A stretch of DNA of 64,000 bases from Luteimonas rhizosphaericola (GTDB taxonomy: Bacteria; Pseudomonadota; Gammaproteobacteria; Xanthomonadales; Xanthomonadaceae): the NCBI RefSeq assembly GCF_029888045.1, contig NZ_JARXRN010000021.1, positions 170,935 through 234,934 of the forward strand, in the 5' to 3' direction. The translations under genes and the position numbers were made by a program. The notes under the pieces were generated by a model. It searched no databases and was not told the DNA's origin. It was given only the letters and a program-made list of their open reading frames with translations. Shown here in pieces: positions 1 through 9,862 of the stretch; position 1 is the stretch's first letter; each line of letters opens with the position of its first letter.

Positions 1-364
1 CGTGGGCGGCATAGCCCAGCCGGGTGGTGACGGTGCTCGTGGCCGGGTCGACCTTGCGGTCGACCATCAGCGCCACCGGGTCCCACTGCTCCGGCGTGGG
101 GCTCAGGCGCACGTCGCCATTGGTCGCGGTGCGCACGCCGTGGTGGATCAGTTCCACGCCCGCATGCTTGGCGTCGCTGAACAGGCCGTCGTAGTAGTTG
201 CTGAAGGCCAGCACGTCGAGGCCGCGCTTGTGGAAGTACTCCAGCTCGTTGAGCTCGGGCGGTGCCGACCACGCGGCCAGCGGCGAGGCCAGCGTCGCGG
301 CCAGGACGCAGGCGAGCAGGCGGCGCGGCACGCGCGCGGCGGGACGGCGGTTCGGATCGGTCAT
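1..364 (-). CDS. Secreted glycoside hydrolase, GH9-like, N-terminal part only
   Basis: The gene reads leftward from ATG at 364 and leaves the window at base 1, so about 121 N-terminal residues are visible. An arginine-rich start followed by a hydrophobic stretch and an Ala-rich cleavage region near residue 35 makes a good signal peptide. The mature part begins with ELNELEYFHKRGLDVLAF and contains GVELIHHGVRTATNGDVRL, which resembles the N-terminal Ig-like region of GH9-type endoglucanase-like glycosidases of xanthomonads. A GGGGGAA ribosome binding site lies just upstream. A LacI-type operator sits 20 bases upstream of the start, which suggests sugar-induced expression. The catalytic domain is outside the window, so the family call comes from remembered similarity and is moderate. 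Confidence 0.6.
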   Translation of the reverse strand, partial: MTDPNRRPAARVPRRLLACVLAATLASPLAAWSAPPELNELEYFHKRGLDVLAFSNYYDGLFSDAKHAGVELIHHGVRTATNGDVRLSPTPEQWDPVALMVDRKVDPATSTVTTRLGYAAH

Positions 365-383
365 GGTGTTCCCCCGGAATAGA

Positions 384-399
384 ATGTTAACGCTAACAT
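384..399. promoter_or_regulatory. LacI-family type operator palindrome
   Basis: The sequence ATGTTAACGCTAACAT has six-base inverted arms (ATGTTA/TAACAT) around a four-base centre holding CG. This is the usual layout of LacI/GalR-family operators that control carbohydrate genes. It lies 20 bases upstream of the leftward GH9-like start, where repressor binding would overlap the promoter or transcription start. The rest of 400-591, up to the end of xerD, shows nothing I can name. Confidence 0.6.
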
Positions 400-591
400 C
401 CGCCGCCCGCCGTGACTTGCGGCGCTGCAGCAAGCGCTCCAGGCTCATGTGCGTTGCAGCCGTCGGGCGCATTCCGCTGGGGCAGTGCGTGCCTGGCCGA
501 AAAGCCGCAGCCCGCACCTGACCCGGGCAGGCACCACCAGGCCCGACGGCGCCGGCGCCCCACGGTACCGGCGACCCGACGGATGGCAGGG

Positions 592-1545
592 TCAGCCGCG
601 GGGATGGTGGGTCGCGTGCAGCTGCCGCAGCTTCTCCCGCGCCACCAGGGTGTAGATCTGGGTGGTCGACAGCGAGCTGTGCCCCAGCAGCATCTGCAGC
701 GCGCGCAGGTCGGCGCCGTGGTTGAGCAGATGGGTGGCGAAGCTGTGGCGCAGGCCGTGCGGGCTGATCCGGGCTGGATCGATGCCGGCCACGGCGGCGC
801 AGCGCTTCACCGTCGCCCAGAACTGCTGCCGGCTGGGGGGCTCGCCCGCGGCGGTCAGGAACAGGGCCGGGACCGTGCGTTTCCCCGCCAGCAGCGGGCG
901 CGCCTGGTCCAGGTAGCGTTCCAGCCAGTGCTGCGCCTCCTCGCCCAGCGGCACCAGCCGGTCGCGGCCGCCCTTGCCGGTCACCCGCAGCACGCCCTGG
1001 CGCAGGTTCACCGCGGTGGCCGGCAGCTGCACCAGTTCGCTCACGCGCAGGCCGCAGGCGTACATGAGTTCCAGCATGGCCCGATCCCGCAGGCCCTCCG
1101 GCGTATCCACCTCCGGCGCGGCCAGCAGGGCCGCCACCTGGGCCTCGCCCAGCGCCTTGGGCAACGAGCGCGGCAGGCGTGGTGGTTCGACCAGCGCCAC
1201 CGGATCGTCCTCGCGCAACCCGCGCCGTCGCAGGTGGGCGAAGAACGATCGCAGCGCGCTGAGCAGGCGCGCGTTGCTGCGCGCCGAGTAGCCCTCCCGG
1301 GCGCGCAGCGAGAGGTAGTCGAACAGTGCCCCGCGATCGAGCGCCGCCAGACCGCCGCCCGCGCCGTCGCGCCAGCGCGCGACCCCCTCCAGGTCGCGCC
1401 GGTAGCCGTCGAGGGTGTTGCGCGCGGCGCCGGTCTCGGCCCACAGGGCGTCGAGGAAGCGGTGGATGGCGTCCGCGTCGGACTCGCGCAACGGCGGCAG
1501 CGCATGCATGCGCTGGCGGCGTTCGGCGGGCGTGGCGCTGGTCAT
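592..1545 (-). CDS. xerD: Tyrosine recombinase XerD
   Basis: 317-residue site-specific recombinase that works with XerC at dif to resolve chromosome dimers. The N-terminal SAM-like core-binding domain covers roughly residues 20-115 and the catalytic domain roughly 130-310. All catalytic residues are visible: R167 (CGLRVSEL), K191 (TGKGGRDR), H263 and R266 (HGLRHSF), H289 (LLGHSS) and the nucleophile Y298 (TTQIYTL). The length is close to the usual 298-305, and a later ATG at codon 13 is a possible alternative start. There is no integrase-type N-terminal arm domain and no mobile-element context, so this is the housekeeping enzyme rather than a phage integrase. Confidence 0.93.
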   Translation of the reverse strand: MTSATPAERRQRMHALPPLRESDADAIHRFLDALWAETGAARNTLDGYRRDLEGVARWRDGAGGGLAALDRGALFDYLSLRAREGYSARSNARLLSALRSFFAHLRRRGLREDDPVALVEPPRLPRSLPKALGEAQVAALLAAPEVDTPEGLRDRAMLELMYACGLRVSELVQLPATAVNLRQGVLRVTGKGGRDRLVPLGEEAQHWLERYLDQARPLLAGKRTVPALFLTAAGEPPSRQQFWATVKRCAAVAGIDPARISPHGLRHSFATHLLNHGADLRALQMLLGHSSLSTTQIYTLVAREKLRQLHATHHPRG

Positions 1546-1587
1546 CGATCCAGCTTAGCCGAGCGCGGCAGCCGGTATCCTGTGCGC

Positions 1588-2073
1588 ATGCCCTCCACGC
1601 CCGTCGAACACGCCGCCACACGCGGATCCGCCCTGGTCGGACGACGGCTGCTGTCGCTGCTGTACGACCTGCTGCCCGTGCTTGCGCTGTGGTTCCTGCT
1701 CTCGGCCCTGTTCACCGCCGGATACACCTACCTCGGCGGCCACGACCCGCACGAGAACATCGCCCCCCTGAGCGCGCTGCAATGGCTGCTGTGGCTGGCC
1801 TGCTGGGGCATCAGCGGCGTGTACGCGACCGCCAGCTGGCGACGCGGCGGGCAGACGCTGGGCATGCGCCCCTGGCGGATCCGGGTGGTGGCAATGGACG
1901 ACGCGGAGCCGACCCGCGCTGCGCTGTGGACGCGCTATGCGGCGGGGACGGTGTCTCTGCTCGCGGCGGGACTGGGCTTCTGGTGGGCGTGGCTCGACCG
2001 CGATCGGCTCGCCTGGCACGACCGGATGAGCCGGACGCGGGTGGTGCGGATCGATGGCACGGCCGCGCGGTAG
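1588..2073 (+). CDS. RDD family membrane protein
   Basis: 161-residue membrane protein with the RDD-family pattern. An early arginine comes just before the first hydrophobic segment (GRRLLSLLYDLLPVLALWF), a second segment follows near residues 62-80, then a GQTLGMRPWRIRVV loop, and a third segment near 115-140. The gene is divergent from xerD with a 42-base spacer. ATG 1588 was chosen because it directly precedes the conserved region; longer upstream frames read through xerD antisense. The function of RDD proteins is generally unsettled, with ion exchange shown for a few members. It converges on lptG across a hairpin-rich spacer. Confidence 0.8.
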   Translation: MPSTPVEHAATRGSALVGRRLLSLLYDLLPVLALWFLLSALFTAGYTYLGGHDPHENIAPLSALQWLLWLACWGISGVYATASWRRGGQTLGMRPWRIRVVAMDDAEPTRAALWTRYAAGTVSLLAAGLGFWWAWLDRDRLAWHDRMSRTRVVRIDGTAAR

Positions 2074-2208
2074 CCGCGCGGCCAGGCATGCGTGTTCCGC
2101 ATCCGGTGGCCGCTGCAGGAGCCATGGCGGAAGCGACCGTGGTCGCGAAGGGCGGATCGCCATATGCCGCCGCGCGCAGGCGATCGGCCGGCCCGTGGGG
2201 AAGTACCG

Positions 2209-2227
2209 CGCGAGGCAGTGCCTCGCG
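2209..2227. repeat. Near-perfect palindrome in the convergent spacer
   Basis: CGCGAGGCA and TGCCTCGCG form nine-base inverted arms around a single central G. It sits in the 237-base spacer between the convergent RDD and lptG genes, 45 bases from a larger hairpin. It could terminate transcription arriving from the RDD gene, although no T tract follows. Confidence 0.5.
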
Positions 2228-2271
2228 ATGTCGGCCTGCTCAGCCGGACCTGTGCAGCGCGCCTGGCGTTC

Positions 2272-2310
2272 GGCTGGCCTGCGCGGCAATGCCGCGCAAG
2301 CAGGCCAGCC
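2272..2310 (-). terminator. 39-base hairpin directly after lptG
   Basis: Outer arms GGCTGGCCTGC and GCAGGCCAGCC (11 bp, perfect) enclose an inner GCGGC/GCCGC stem with an AAT loop. The element ends at the base next to the lptG stop codon. It lacks a T tract, so it may act as a 3-prime stabiliser or a bidirectional terminator rather than a classical intrinsic terminator. Confidence 0.55.
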
Positions 2311-3420
2311 TCACCCACTCCGTTTCCGGAAGAGGAGCCAGGAGACGGTGAGCATGATCAGCGGCGGGACGAGGTAGGCGATGCGGTAGTCGAAGCTGTA
2401 GACCGCGGCCAGTTTCACCACTTGGGTCTGCAGCAGCCAGAAGCCGAGCGCGAACACCACGCCGATGAACAGGCGCCGGCCGAGGCCGCCGCTGCGCAGG
2501 CTGCCGAAGGCGAACGGGATCGCCGCCAGGCACAGCGCCAGCACGTTGAGCGGGTAGAACCAGTGGCCCCAGTAGTACTCCTCGAACTCGCTGGCATCGA
2601 GCTGGTTGCGCTTGCGATAGTCGATGCCTTCCTTCAGCTCGGCCGAGGACATGTAGCGCGGGCGCCAGATGTTGCTGGCGTTGGCCGCCAGCGCCGCGGC
2701 GTCGAGGCTGGAGTCCCAGCGCTCCTCGTCGACGTCCGCCTGGGCGACCGCGCGCTCGTCGAAATAGGTGCGGCGCACGCCGCGCAGCAGCCAGCCGCTG
2801 GTGCGGTGCTCGGCGATCTTCGCGTGCGCCACCGACGCCAGGCGGCCGTCGGCGTCGAACTCGAACAGGCGCACGTCGTTGAGTTCGAGCCAGGTGTCGC
2901 CGCCTTCGCTGCGTTCGCGCCCGGCCTGGGCGTTGAGGAAGGTCTCGCCCTCGCGCGCCCACAGTCCCGAATACTGGGCGACGATCATGTCGTTCGAGCG
3001 CGCGGCCGACTTCATCATGTCGGCGCTGCGCTGCGCCCACGGGCCGAGGGTCTCGGCATTGACCATCATCAGTCCGGTCAGCACCAGGAGCGGCAGCGCC
3101 ACCGACACGCTCAGCCGCTTGCGCGACACGCCCAGCGCGCGCAGGGCGGTCAGCTCGGAACTCGCGGCGAGCTGGCCCAGGCCCATCAGCGAACCGATCA
3201 CCGCCGCGGTGGGGAACATCATGTACGCGCGCCGCGGGAGGGTGTGGGCCACGTAGGTCACGGCGTCGAACACGCGGTAGCTGCCCTGCCCCACGCTGCG
3301 CAGCTCGTCGACCATCGCCAGCACCATGTCGAGCCCGGTGAGCACCGCCCACGTCAGCAGCACCGTGCCCACGACCACGCGCGCGACCAGCAGGTCGTGC
3401 AGCTTCGGGAACGGCCTCAT
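2311..3420 (-). CDS. lptG: LPS export ABC transporter permease LptG
   Basis: 369-residue inner-membrane permease of the LptB2FGC complex, which extracts LPS and passes it across the periplasm. It has the YjgP/YjgQ layout: two N-terminal membrane segments, a pair near residues 60-120, a large periplasmic beta-jellyroll region (about 130-265) and three C-terminal segments ending in WLLFRKRSG. The ATG overlaps the lptF stop as ATGA, so the two permeases are translationally coupled. Being second in the pair agrees with the usual lptF-lptG order. Confidence 0.93.
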   Translation of the reverse strand: MRPFPKLHDLLVARVVVGTVLLTWAVLTGLDMVLAMVDELRSVGQGSYRVFDAVTYVAHTLPRRAYMMFPTAAVIGSLMGLGQLAASSELTALRALGVSRKRLSVSVALPLLVLTGLMMVNAETLGPWAQRSADMMKSAARSNDMIVAQYSGLWAREGETFLNAQAGRERSEGGDTWLELNDVRLFEFDADGRLASVAHAKIAEHRTSGWLLRGVRRTYFDERAVAQADVDEERWDSSLDAAALAANASNIWRPRYMSSAELKEGIDYRKRNQLDASEFEEYYWGHWFYPLNVLALCLAAIPFAFGSLRSGGLGRRLFIGVVFALGFWLLQTQVVKLAAVYSFDYRIAYLVPPLIMLTVSWLLFRKRSG

Positions 3421-4499
3421 GCCACGGCCCGCCGCGAGGCGCGCATGCGGCCGTCGCTGAAGTACATCCACAGCCCCAGCGCCAGCAGCGGCAGCAGCAG
3501 CCACCACAGGCCCAGCGCCGACGGCAGCCGTCCGGCGGCGAGGCCGTTGGTGCCGACCAGCATCAGGTTGACGCCGAACACGTACGCCAGCAGGCCGAGG
3601 ATGATCCGGCCCCAGCGCGCCTGCCGCGGCGGACTGCGCGCCAGCGGCACCGCCAGCAGCGCGAAGGCCAGCGCCAGCAGCGGCGGCGCGATGCGGAAGT
3701 GCAGCTGCGCGCGCGCCTCGACGCGCTCGTCGGGCAACAGCGCCAGCGTGGACATCAGTTCGGGGTCGTCGTCGATGTCGCGCGATTCCGCGTCCGGCAA
3801 GCGCACCTCGTTGGCGGCGTAGCGCATCAGCCGGAAATCCCTGCCGCCGTCCATCGGGCCCTCGACGCGAAACCCCTCGTCCAGGGTCAGGTAACGGGTG
3901 TTGCCCTCCACCGACAGGGTGCCGGTGCGGGCCGAGGTCACGTCCATCCGGCCTTCGTCCTGGCGGTAGATGAAGACGCGGCCGAGCCGGGTGCCGTCGT
4001 TCGACATCGCGTTCGCGTACACCACGCCGCCGCCACCCGGCAGTTCCACGAAGCGCCCGGCTTCCAGTCCCGCGACCAGCAGGCTGCGCTGGCCGACTTC
4101 GATCATCTGCTGCGAATACTGCCGCGCCCACGGGCCCAGCCACAGCGAGCACGCGCCGATCATCAGCACGAACGGCACCACCAGCATCATCAGCGGGCGC
4201 AGCATGCGCCGCGGACCCACGCCGACCGAAGTCAGCACCGGCATCTCGCTGTCGCGGTACAGCCGTCCCACCGACAGCAGCAGGCCGAGCATCAGGCCCA
4301 GCGGCAGGATCAGCGGCAGGTAGTTGAGGACCTGCAGGCCGAGCTGGGCCAGCATCATGCCCGCCGGCACGCGCCCGCGCACGATGTCGCCGAGCACGTC
4401 GGCGAACACCGCGCCGAGGCTCACGATCATCAGCACCACCAGGGCCGCGAACGTGGTCTGCGCGAATTCGCGGAACAGGTAGCTGTCGAGCTTCGGCAT
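3417..4499 (-). CDS. lptF: LPS export ABC transporter permease LptF
   Basis: 360-residue partner permease of LptG. It begins MPKLDSYLFREF, close to the usual LptF opening, followed by membrane segments near residues 15-40, 55-75 and 100-120, a periplasmic domain to about 265, and three C-terminal segments. It is divergent from pepA, and the 138-base spacer holds both promoters; CTAGTCTAATCC just upstream on this strand could be part of the lptF -10 region. This lptFG/pepA/holC/valS arrangement is also common in pseudomonads and xanthomonads. Confidence 0.93.
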   Translation of the reverse strand: MPKLDSYLFREFAQTTFAALVVLMIVSLGAVFADVLGDIVRGRVPAGMMLAQLGLQVLNYLPLILPLGLMLGLLLSVGRLYRDSEMPVLTSVGVGPRRMLRPLMMLVVPFVLMIGACSLWLGPWARQYSQQMIEVGQRSLLVAGLEAGRFVELPGGGGVVYANAMSNDGTRLGRVFIYRQDEGRMDVTSARTGTLSVEGNTRYLTLDEGFRVEGPMDGGRDFRLMRYAANEVRLPDAESRDIDDDPELMSTLALLPDERVEARAQLHFRIAPPLLALAFALLAVPLARSPPRQARWGRIILGLLAYVFGVNLMLVGTNGLAAGRLPSALGLWWLLLPLLALGLWMYFSDGRMRASRRAVA

Positions 4500-4637
4500 C
4501 GGGCGGGGGCTTGGATTAGACTAGGGCGTTGCGTCCGGCTGCAGCGGCGCCCGCGAACATGCCGCGGCGATGCGGCTCCACGGCCCGCAGGCCGCGTCCG
4601 GGCGCCGATTGTACGGAAGTCACCTGGAATCTGATCG

Positions 4638-6125
4638 ATGACCCTCGAATTCACCCTGAACCGCGCCGCCCCCGCCACCGCCGCCACCGACTGCATCGTG
4701 GTAGGGGCGTTTTCCGACGGCACGCTCACGCCCGCCGCGCAGGCGCTCGACGGCGAAGGCCGCCTGGCGGCGCTGGCGGCGCGCGGCGACGTCTCCGGGG
4801 CCACCGGCCGCAGCCTGCTGCTGCACGACCTGCCCGGCCTCGCCGCGCCGCGGGTGCTGGTGATCGGCCTGGGCGATCGCGCCAAGTTCGGCGTGCCGCA
4901 GTACCTCAAGTCGGTGGCCGACGCGGTGCGCGCGCTGCGCACCGGTCCGGTGAAGCAGGCGCTGTTCACGCTGTCCGAACTCGAGGTCGCCGGTCGCGAC
5001 GCGGCGTGGGCCATCCGCCAGGCGGTGGTCGCGGCCGACCACGCCGCCTACCGCTACCTCGCCACGCTGGGCCCGAAGAACAAGAAGCGCAACGACAGCG
5101 GACTGGCGACGTTCGCGCTCCAGGGCGACGACGAACAGGCCCTCGCGCAGGGCAAGGCGATCGCGGCCGGCGTGAAGTTCGCGCGCGAGCTGGGCAACCT
5201 GCCGCCCAACATCTGCAACCCGGCCTACGTCGCCGAGCAGGCGCAGGCCTTCGCCGCGCGCTTCGACGGTGCCGAGGCCGAGATCCTCGACGAGACGCAG
5301 ATGGAGGCGCTCGGCATGGGCGCGCTGCTGGCGGTGGCGCGCGGGTCGGCCAACCGCCCGCGGCTGGTGGTGCTGAAGTGGAACGGCGGCGGCGACGCGC
5401 GCCCGTTCGTGCTGGTCGGCAAGGGCATCACCTTCGACACCGGCGGCGTGAACCTCAAGACCCAGGGCGGCATCGAGGAGATGAAGTTCGACATGTGCGG
5501 CGCGGCCGCCGTGCTCGGGACCTTCGTGTCCGCGGTCGGGCTGCAGCTGCCGATCAACCTCGTCGCGATCGTGCCGGCGGTGGAGAACGCGATCGACGGC
5601 AACGCCTACCGCCCGTCCGACGTGATCACCAGCATGTCCGGCCGCACGATCGAGGTCGGCAACACCGATGCCGAAGGGCGGCTGATCCTGTGCGACGCGC
5701 TCACCTACGCCGAGCGCTTCCAGCCGCAGGCGCTGGTGGACGTGGCCACGCTCACCGGCGCGTGCATGGTGGCGCTGGGCCGCTTCGCCTCGGGCCTGAT
5801 GAGCAAGCACGACGACCTGGCCGACGAACTGCTCGCCGCCGGCGAGGACGTGTTCGACCGCGCCTGGCGCCTGCCGCTGTGGGATGAATACCAGACGCTG
5901 CTGGAATCGAACTTCGCCGACGTCTACAACATCGGCGGCCGCTGGGGCGGCGCGATCACCGCAGGCTGCTTCCTCGCCCGCTTCACCGAGGGCCAGCGCT
6001 GGGCGCACCTGGACATCGCCGGCAGCGCCAGCGGCGACGGCAAGATGGGCATGGCCACCGGCCGCCCGGTCGGCCTGCTGAGCCAGTGGCTGATGGATCG
6101 CGCCGCGGGCGCGCCCGCGGCCTGA
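4638..6125 (+). CDS. pepA: Leucyl aminopeptidase (M17)
   Basis: 495-residue cytosolic M17 aminopeptidase that removes N-terminal residues from peptides. In some gammaproteobacteria it also binds DNA as a XerCD accessory factor. Metal-binding and catalytic motifs are intact: [10 protein letters not shown] with K262 and D267, and the signature NTDAEGR at 342-348 with D344 and E346. The poorly conserved N-terminal domain covers about residues 1-165. The start gives the normal family length. holC follows after a 54-base gap and probably shares the transcript. Confidence 0.95.
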   Translation: MTLEFTLNRAAPATAATDCIVVGAFSDGTLTPAAQALDGEGRLAALAARGDVSGATGRSLLLHDLPGLAAPRVLVIGLGDRAKFGVPQYLKSVADAVRALRTGPVKQALFTLSELEVAGRDAAWAIRQAVVAADHAAYRYLATLGPKNKKRNDSGLATFALQGDDEQALAQGKAIAAGVKFARELGNLPPNICNPAYVAEQAQAFAARFDGAEAEILDETQMEALGMGALLAVARGSANRPRLVVLKWNGGGDARPFVLVGKGITFDTGGVNLKTQGGIEEMKFDMCGAAAVLGTFVSAVGLQLPINLVAIVPAVENAIDGNAYRPSDVITSMSGRTIEVGNTDAEGRLILCDALTYAERFQPQALVDVATLTGACMVALGRFASGLMSKHDDLADELLAAGEDVFDRAWRLPLWDEYQTLLESNFADVYNIGGRWGGAITAGCFLARFTEGQRWAHLDIAGSASGDGKMGMATGRPVGLLSQWLMDRAAGAPAA

Positions 6126-6179
6126 TTGCGGGAAGGCGGCGGTCGCCCTCGCGGCCGCCGCGGTCCAGCGCCCCTCCCG

Positions 6180-6605
6180 ATGCCCCGCGCCGATTTCTAC
6201 CTGATCGCCAAGCCGCGCTTCCGCGCGCAGCCGCTGCGGCTGGCCTGCGAACTGGTGCGCAAGGCCTACGAGGCCGAGCTGTGGACGCTGGTGCTGGCAC
6301 GGGACACCGCCCAGGCCGAGGAGCTCGACGACCTGCTGTGGGACATGGGCGAGGACGCCTACATCCCGCACCAGATCGCCGGCCGCGACGATGAGGACGA
6401 GCTCACGCCCGTGCTGATCGCCGATCCCCAGACCGACGCGCCGATGCGGCCGCTGGTGGTGAACCTGCGCGACGCGCCGGTCGCGGGCGGCTTCGAACGC
6501 GTGCTGGAAGTGGTGCCGGCCGACGAATCCGCGCGTGGCCCGCTGCGCGAGCGCTGGACGCACTACAAGGCGCTCGGTTTCGAGGTCAACAAGTACGACA
6601 TGTGA
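6180..6605 (+). CDS. holC: DNA polymerase III chi subunit
   Basis: 141-residue chi subunit of the clamp-loader complex, which links the polymerase to SSB through psi. The visible family features are an opening of the MPRADFYLI type, [10 protein letters not shown] in helix 1, the DDLLW acidic turn and the FIPH-like [13 protein letters not shown] start 54 bases upstream is possible but would add an unconserved stretch. The likely psi partner is encoded about 4 kb downstream (10354-10668). Confidence 0.9.
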   Translation: MPRADFYLIAKPRFRAQPLRLACELVRKAYEAELWTLVLARDTAQAEELDDLLWDMGEDAYIPHQIAGRDDEDELTPVLIADPQTDAPMRPLVVNLRDAPVAGGFERVLEVVPADESARGPLRERWTHYKALGFEVNKYDM

Positions 6606-6634
6606 CCGCGCTGCCTGCGCGGACCTGCTTTTTC

Positions 6635-6722
6635 CTTCCTCCGCCTGCGGCGGAAGGTGCCCGAAGGGCGGATGGGGGCGCACCGGCCGATGCCCCGATC
6701 CCAGCCCTCCCCGCGGGGAGGG
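6635..6722. repeat. Structured intergenic repeat, holC-valS spacer
   Basis: A 46-base unit at 6635-6680 has a hairpin (TCCGCC-tgc-GGCGGA) followed by GGTGCCCGAAGGGCGGATGG. A perfect 18-base palindrome, CCCTCCCCGCGGGGAGGG, follows at 6705-6722. The first unit recurs in altered form inside valS at 8843-8889, so this is a dispersed element rather than ordinary spacer. It lies in the leader just before the valS start. Confidence 0.7.
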
Positions 6723-6751
6723 GGCCGAACCAGCCTGCTGCAAGACCGACC

Positions 6752-9739
6752 ATGACCGACACCCTCGCCCCGTCCTACGATCCCGGCAGTTTCGAATCCC
6801 GCCTCTACGCCGAGTGGGAAGCGGCCGGCGTGTTCGCGCCGCGCGGCGACGGCCCGGCCTATACCATCCTGCTGCCGCCGCCGAACGTCACCGGCACGCT
6901 GCACATGGGCCATGCGTTCCAGCACACGCTGCAGGACGCGCTGGTGCGCTACCACCGCATGCTCGGCCACCGCACGCTGTGGCAGATGGGCAGCGACCAC
7001 GCCGGCATCGCGACCGAGATGGTGGTCGGCCGCAACCTGGCGCTGGAAGGCAAGGGCGAGACCCGCGACTCGCTCGGCCGCGAGGGCTTCATCGCCAAGG
7101 TCTGGGAGTGGAAGCAGCGCTCGGGCGACACGATCGAGCGGCAGATGCGCCGCCTCGGCACCTCGGGCGACTGGTCGCGCAGCGTGTTCACGATGGACCC
7201 GATGCCGTCGAAGGCGGTGGTCGAGGCGTTCGTGCGCCTGCACGAGCAGGGCTTGATCTACCGCGGCAAGCGGCTGGTGAACTGGGATCCGGCGCTGAAC
7301 ACCGCGATCTCCGACCTCGAGGTCGAGAACCGCGAGGTGCCCGGCCACATGTGGCACTTCAAGTATCCGCTGGCCGGCGGCGAGATCTACGAATACGTCG
7401 AGCGCGACAGCGAGGGCAACGTCACCCTGCGCGAGACCCGCGACTACATCTCGATCGCCACCACCCGCCCGGAAACCATGCTCGGCGACGGCGCGGTGGC
7501 GGTGCACCCGGACGACGCGCGCTACGCGCCCATCGTCGGCAAGCTGTGCGAGATCCCGGTGGGGCCGAAGCAGCACCGGCGCCTGGTGCCGATCATCACC
7601 GACGAATACCCCGACCCCGATTTCGGCTCCGGCGCGGTCAAGATCACCGGCGCGCACGACTTCAACGACTACGCCGTGGCCGCCCGCAACGGCATCCCGC
7701 TGTATGCGCTGATGGACGCGCACGCGCGCATGCGCAGCGACGGCCTGTCCTACGAGGAGAGCGCACGGATCGCCGGCGAGATCGCGCGCGGCGAACGCGC
7801 GCCGCACGACGTCGGCGCGGTGAACCTGGTGCCCGACGAGCTGCGCGGCCTGGACCGCTACGAGGCGCGCGCGCGCGTGGTCGAGGCGATCACCGCCGAA
7901 GGCCTGGCCGTCACCGGGCCGGACGGAGCGCCGCTGGTCGAGTCCAAGCCGATCATGCAGCCCTTCGGCGACCGTTCCGGTTCGGTGATCGAGCCGTACC
8001 TGACCGACCAGTGGTTCGTGCGCATGGACACCATGGGCCGGCGCGGGATGGAGCTGGTCGAGAACGGCAGCGTGAAGTTCGTGCCGCCGAACTGGATCAG
8101 CACCTACCGGCACTGGATGGAGAACATCCAGGACTGGACCATCAGTCGCCAGCTCTGGTGGGGCCACCGCATCCCGGCGTGGTTCGACGCCGCCGGCAAC
8201 GCCTACGTGGGCCGCGACGAGGCCGACGCGCGCGCCCGCGCCGGCATCGGCAGCGAGGTCGCCCTGCGCCAGGACGAGGACGTGCTGGAAACCTGGTTCT
8301 CCTCGGCGCTGTGGCCGTTCAGCACGCTCGGCTGGCCCGATGCGGACGCGATGCGCGAGCGCGGCTTCGACACGTTCCTCCCGACCAGCGTGCTGGTCAC
8401 CGGCTTCGACATCATCTTCTTCTGGGTCGCGCGCATGGTCATGATGACCGACGCGCTGACCGGAAAGGTCGCGTTCGACGACGTCTACATCACCGGCCTG
8501 GTGCGCGACAAGGACGGCCAGAAGATGTCGAAGTCGAAGGGCAACATCCTCGACCCGCTCGACATCATCGACGGCATCAGCGCGGACGCGCTGGTCGCCA
8601 AGCGCACCACCGGGCTGATGAAGCCGACCGACGCGCCGAAGATCGAGAAGGCCACGCGCAGGGAATTCCCCGACGGCATCGCCGCGCATGGCGCCGACCC
8701 GCTGCGCTTCACCATGGCCGCGCTCGCCGGCCCCGGTCGCGACATCAAGTTCGACCTCGGCCGCGCCGAAGGCTACAAGAACTTCTGCAACAAGCTGTGG
8801 AACGCCACCCGCTTCGTGCTGATGAACACGGACACGCTGTCGCTTCCCCCGCACTCGGGGGACGGTGCCCGCAGGGCGGTTGGTGGCGACAGTGCATCGC
8901 CCGTCACCGACGCCGAGAAGTGGATCCTGTCGCGCCTGGCCAGGGTCTCCGCGGAAGCGCAGGCCCACTTCGCCGCCTACCGCTTCGACCTGCTGGCGCA
9001 GGCGCTGTACGAGTTCGCCTGGAACGAGTTCTGCGACTGGTTCGTCGAGCTGGCCAAGCCGGCGCTCAACGGCGATGACCGCGCCGCCGCCGACAGCACG
9101 CGTCGCACCCTGCTCACGGTGCTGGAAGCGTTGCTGCGCCTGCTGCACCCGCTGGTGCCGTTCGTCACCGAGGAACTGTGGCGCCAGGTCGCGCCGCGGC
9201 TGGGCATCGAAGGCGACACCATCTCGCTGCAGCGGTATCCGCAGGCCGGCGACGTGGCCGGTGACGATTTCGCCCGCGCCGAGGCCGATATCGAATGGCT
9301 CAAGCAGATGGTCACCGCGCTGCGGCGCATCCGCAGCGAGCTGGGCGTCTCGCCGATGAAGCAGGTGCCGCTGCTGGTGCAGGCAGGGTCCGCGGACGAC
9401 CGCGCGCGCCTGGCGCGCTTCGCCGCGCAGCTGCGCTTCCTCAACCGGCTGTCGGCGATCGACGCGGTCGAGGGCGAACCGCCGGCGTCCGCCGCGGGGC
9501 TGGTCGGCGAGCTGCGCCTGTTCGTGCCGCTCGAAGGCCTGGTCGACCTGGACGCCGAACGCGCGCGCTTGGACAAGGAACTCGCGCGCGTGTCCGCGGA
9601 GAAGGACAAGAGCCAGGCCAAGCTGGCGAAGTTCAGCGACAAGGTGCCCGCGGCGGTGGTCGAGCAGGAGCGCCAGCGCCTGGCCGACTGGACCGCGCAG
9701 CACGAAGCGCTGTCGGCACAGCGCGCAAGGCTGGCGTAG
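6752..9739 (+). CDS. valS: Valyl-tRNA synthetase
   Basis: 995-residue class I synthetase that charges tRNA-Val and edits Thr-tRNA. HMGH is at residues 51-54 and KMSKS at 591-595. The editing (CP1) domain lies between them, and a C-terminal coiled coil (about 925-990, rich in Glu, Lys and Arg) ends the protein. It is longer than the common 950 or so residues, partly because of an in-frame, repeat-derived segment at about residues 697-713 ([18 protein letters not shown]). ATG 6752 was chosen since the upstream open frame is only translated repeat sequence. Confidence 0.95.
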   Translation: MTDTLAPSYDPGSFESRLYAEWEAAGVFAPRGDGPAYTILLPPPNVTGTLHMGHAFQHTLQDALVRYHRMLGHRTLWQMGSDHAGIATEMVVGRNLALEGKGETRDSLGREGFIAKVWEWKQRSGDTIERQMRRLGTSGDWSRSVFTMDPMPSKAVVEAFVRLHEQGLIYRGKRLVNWDPALNTAISDLEVENREVPGHMWHFKYPLAGGEIYEYVERDSEGNVTLRETRDYISIATTRPETMLGDGAVAVHPDDARYAPIVGKLCEIPVGPKQHRRLVPIITDEYPDPDFGSGAVKITGAHDFNDYAVAARNGIPLYALMDAHARMRSDGLSYEESARIAGEIARGERAPHDVGAVNLVPDELRGLDRYEARARVVEAITAEGLAVTGPDGAPLVESKPIMQPFGDRSGSVIEPYLTDQWFVRMDTMGRRGMELVENGSVKFVPPNWISTYRHWMENIQDWTISRQLWWGHRIPAWFDAAGNAYVGRDEADARARAGIGSEVALRQDEDVLETWFSSALWPFSTLGWPDADAMRERGFDTFLPTSVLVTGFDIIFFWVARMVMMTDALTGKVAFDDVYITGLVRDKDGQKMSKSKGNILDPLDIIDGISADALVAKRTTGLMKPTDAPKIEKATRREFPDGIAAHGADPLRFTMAALAGPGRDIKFDLGRAEGYKNFCNKLWNATRFVLMNTDTLSLPPHSGDGARRAVGGDSASPVTDAEKWILSRLARVSAEAQAHFAAYRFDLLAQALYEFAWNEFCDWFVELAKPALNGDDRAAADSTRRTLLTVLEALLRLLHPLVPFVTEELWRQVAPRLGIEGDTISLQRYPQAGDVAGDDFARAEADIEWLKQMVTALRRIRSELGVSPMKQVPLLVQAGSADDRARLARFAAQLRFLNRLSAIDAVEGEPPASAAGLVGELRLFVPLEGLVDLDAERARLDKELARVSAEKDKSQAKLAKFSDKVPAAVVEQERQRLADWTAQHEALSAQRARLA
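8843..8889 (+). repeat. Copy of the intergenic repeat embedded in frame in valS
   Basis: This 47-base stretch matches the 6635-6680 unit: CTTCC, a hairpin, GGTGCCCG, AGGGCGG and TGG in the same order. The hairpin arms differ in sequence (CCCCCG/CGGGGG here, TCCGCC/GGCGGA there), but pairing is kept in both. It keeps the valS reading frame open and encodes a Pro/Gly/Arg-rich linker at the start of the anticodon-binding region. Confidence 0.7.
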
Positions 9740-9862
9740 CGCGGCGGCGCGTTGCGTCGCGCGCCCGTCGTCGCGGCCGGCTGATCGAACCGGCATGCAG
9801 TCACGTGCGCGGGTGCGGTCGCGACGCGGTCGAGTCCCCGCCACCGCCGCGGCAGGCGCCCG

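Noticed and set aside
592..1545. The tyrosine recombinase as a sign of an integrated element
   Set aside because: It is a full XerD without arm-binding domain, attachment repeats or phage genes nearby.
4500..4637. A small gene or riboswitch in the lptF-pepA spacer
   Set aside because: No conserved RNA core or credible frame is visible; it looks like two divergent promoters.
4620..6743. A 707-codon minus-strand frame opposite pepA and holC
   Set aside because: It covers two convincing genes and the repeat-bearing spacer and has no signal or motif of its own.
6563..9844. A 1093-codon open frame on the minus strand opposite valS
   Set aside because: It lies opposite a clear synthetase, has the His/Arg/Gly-rich composition of antisense G+C-rich sequence and shows no domain.
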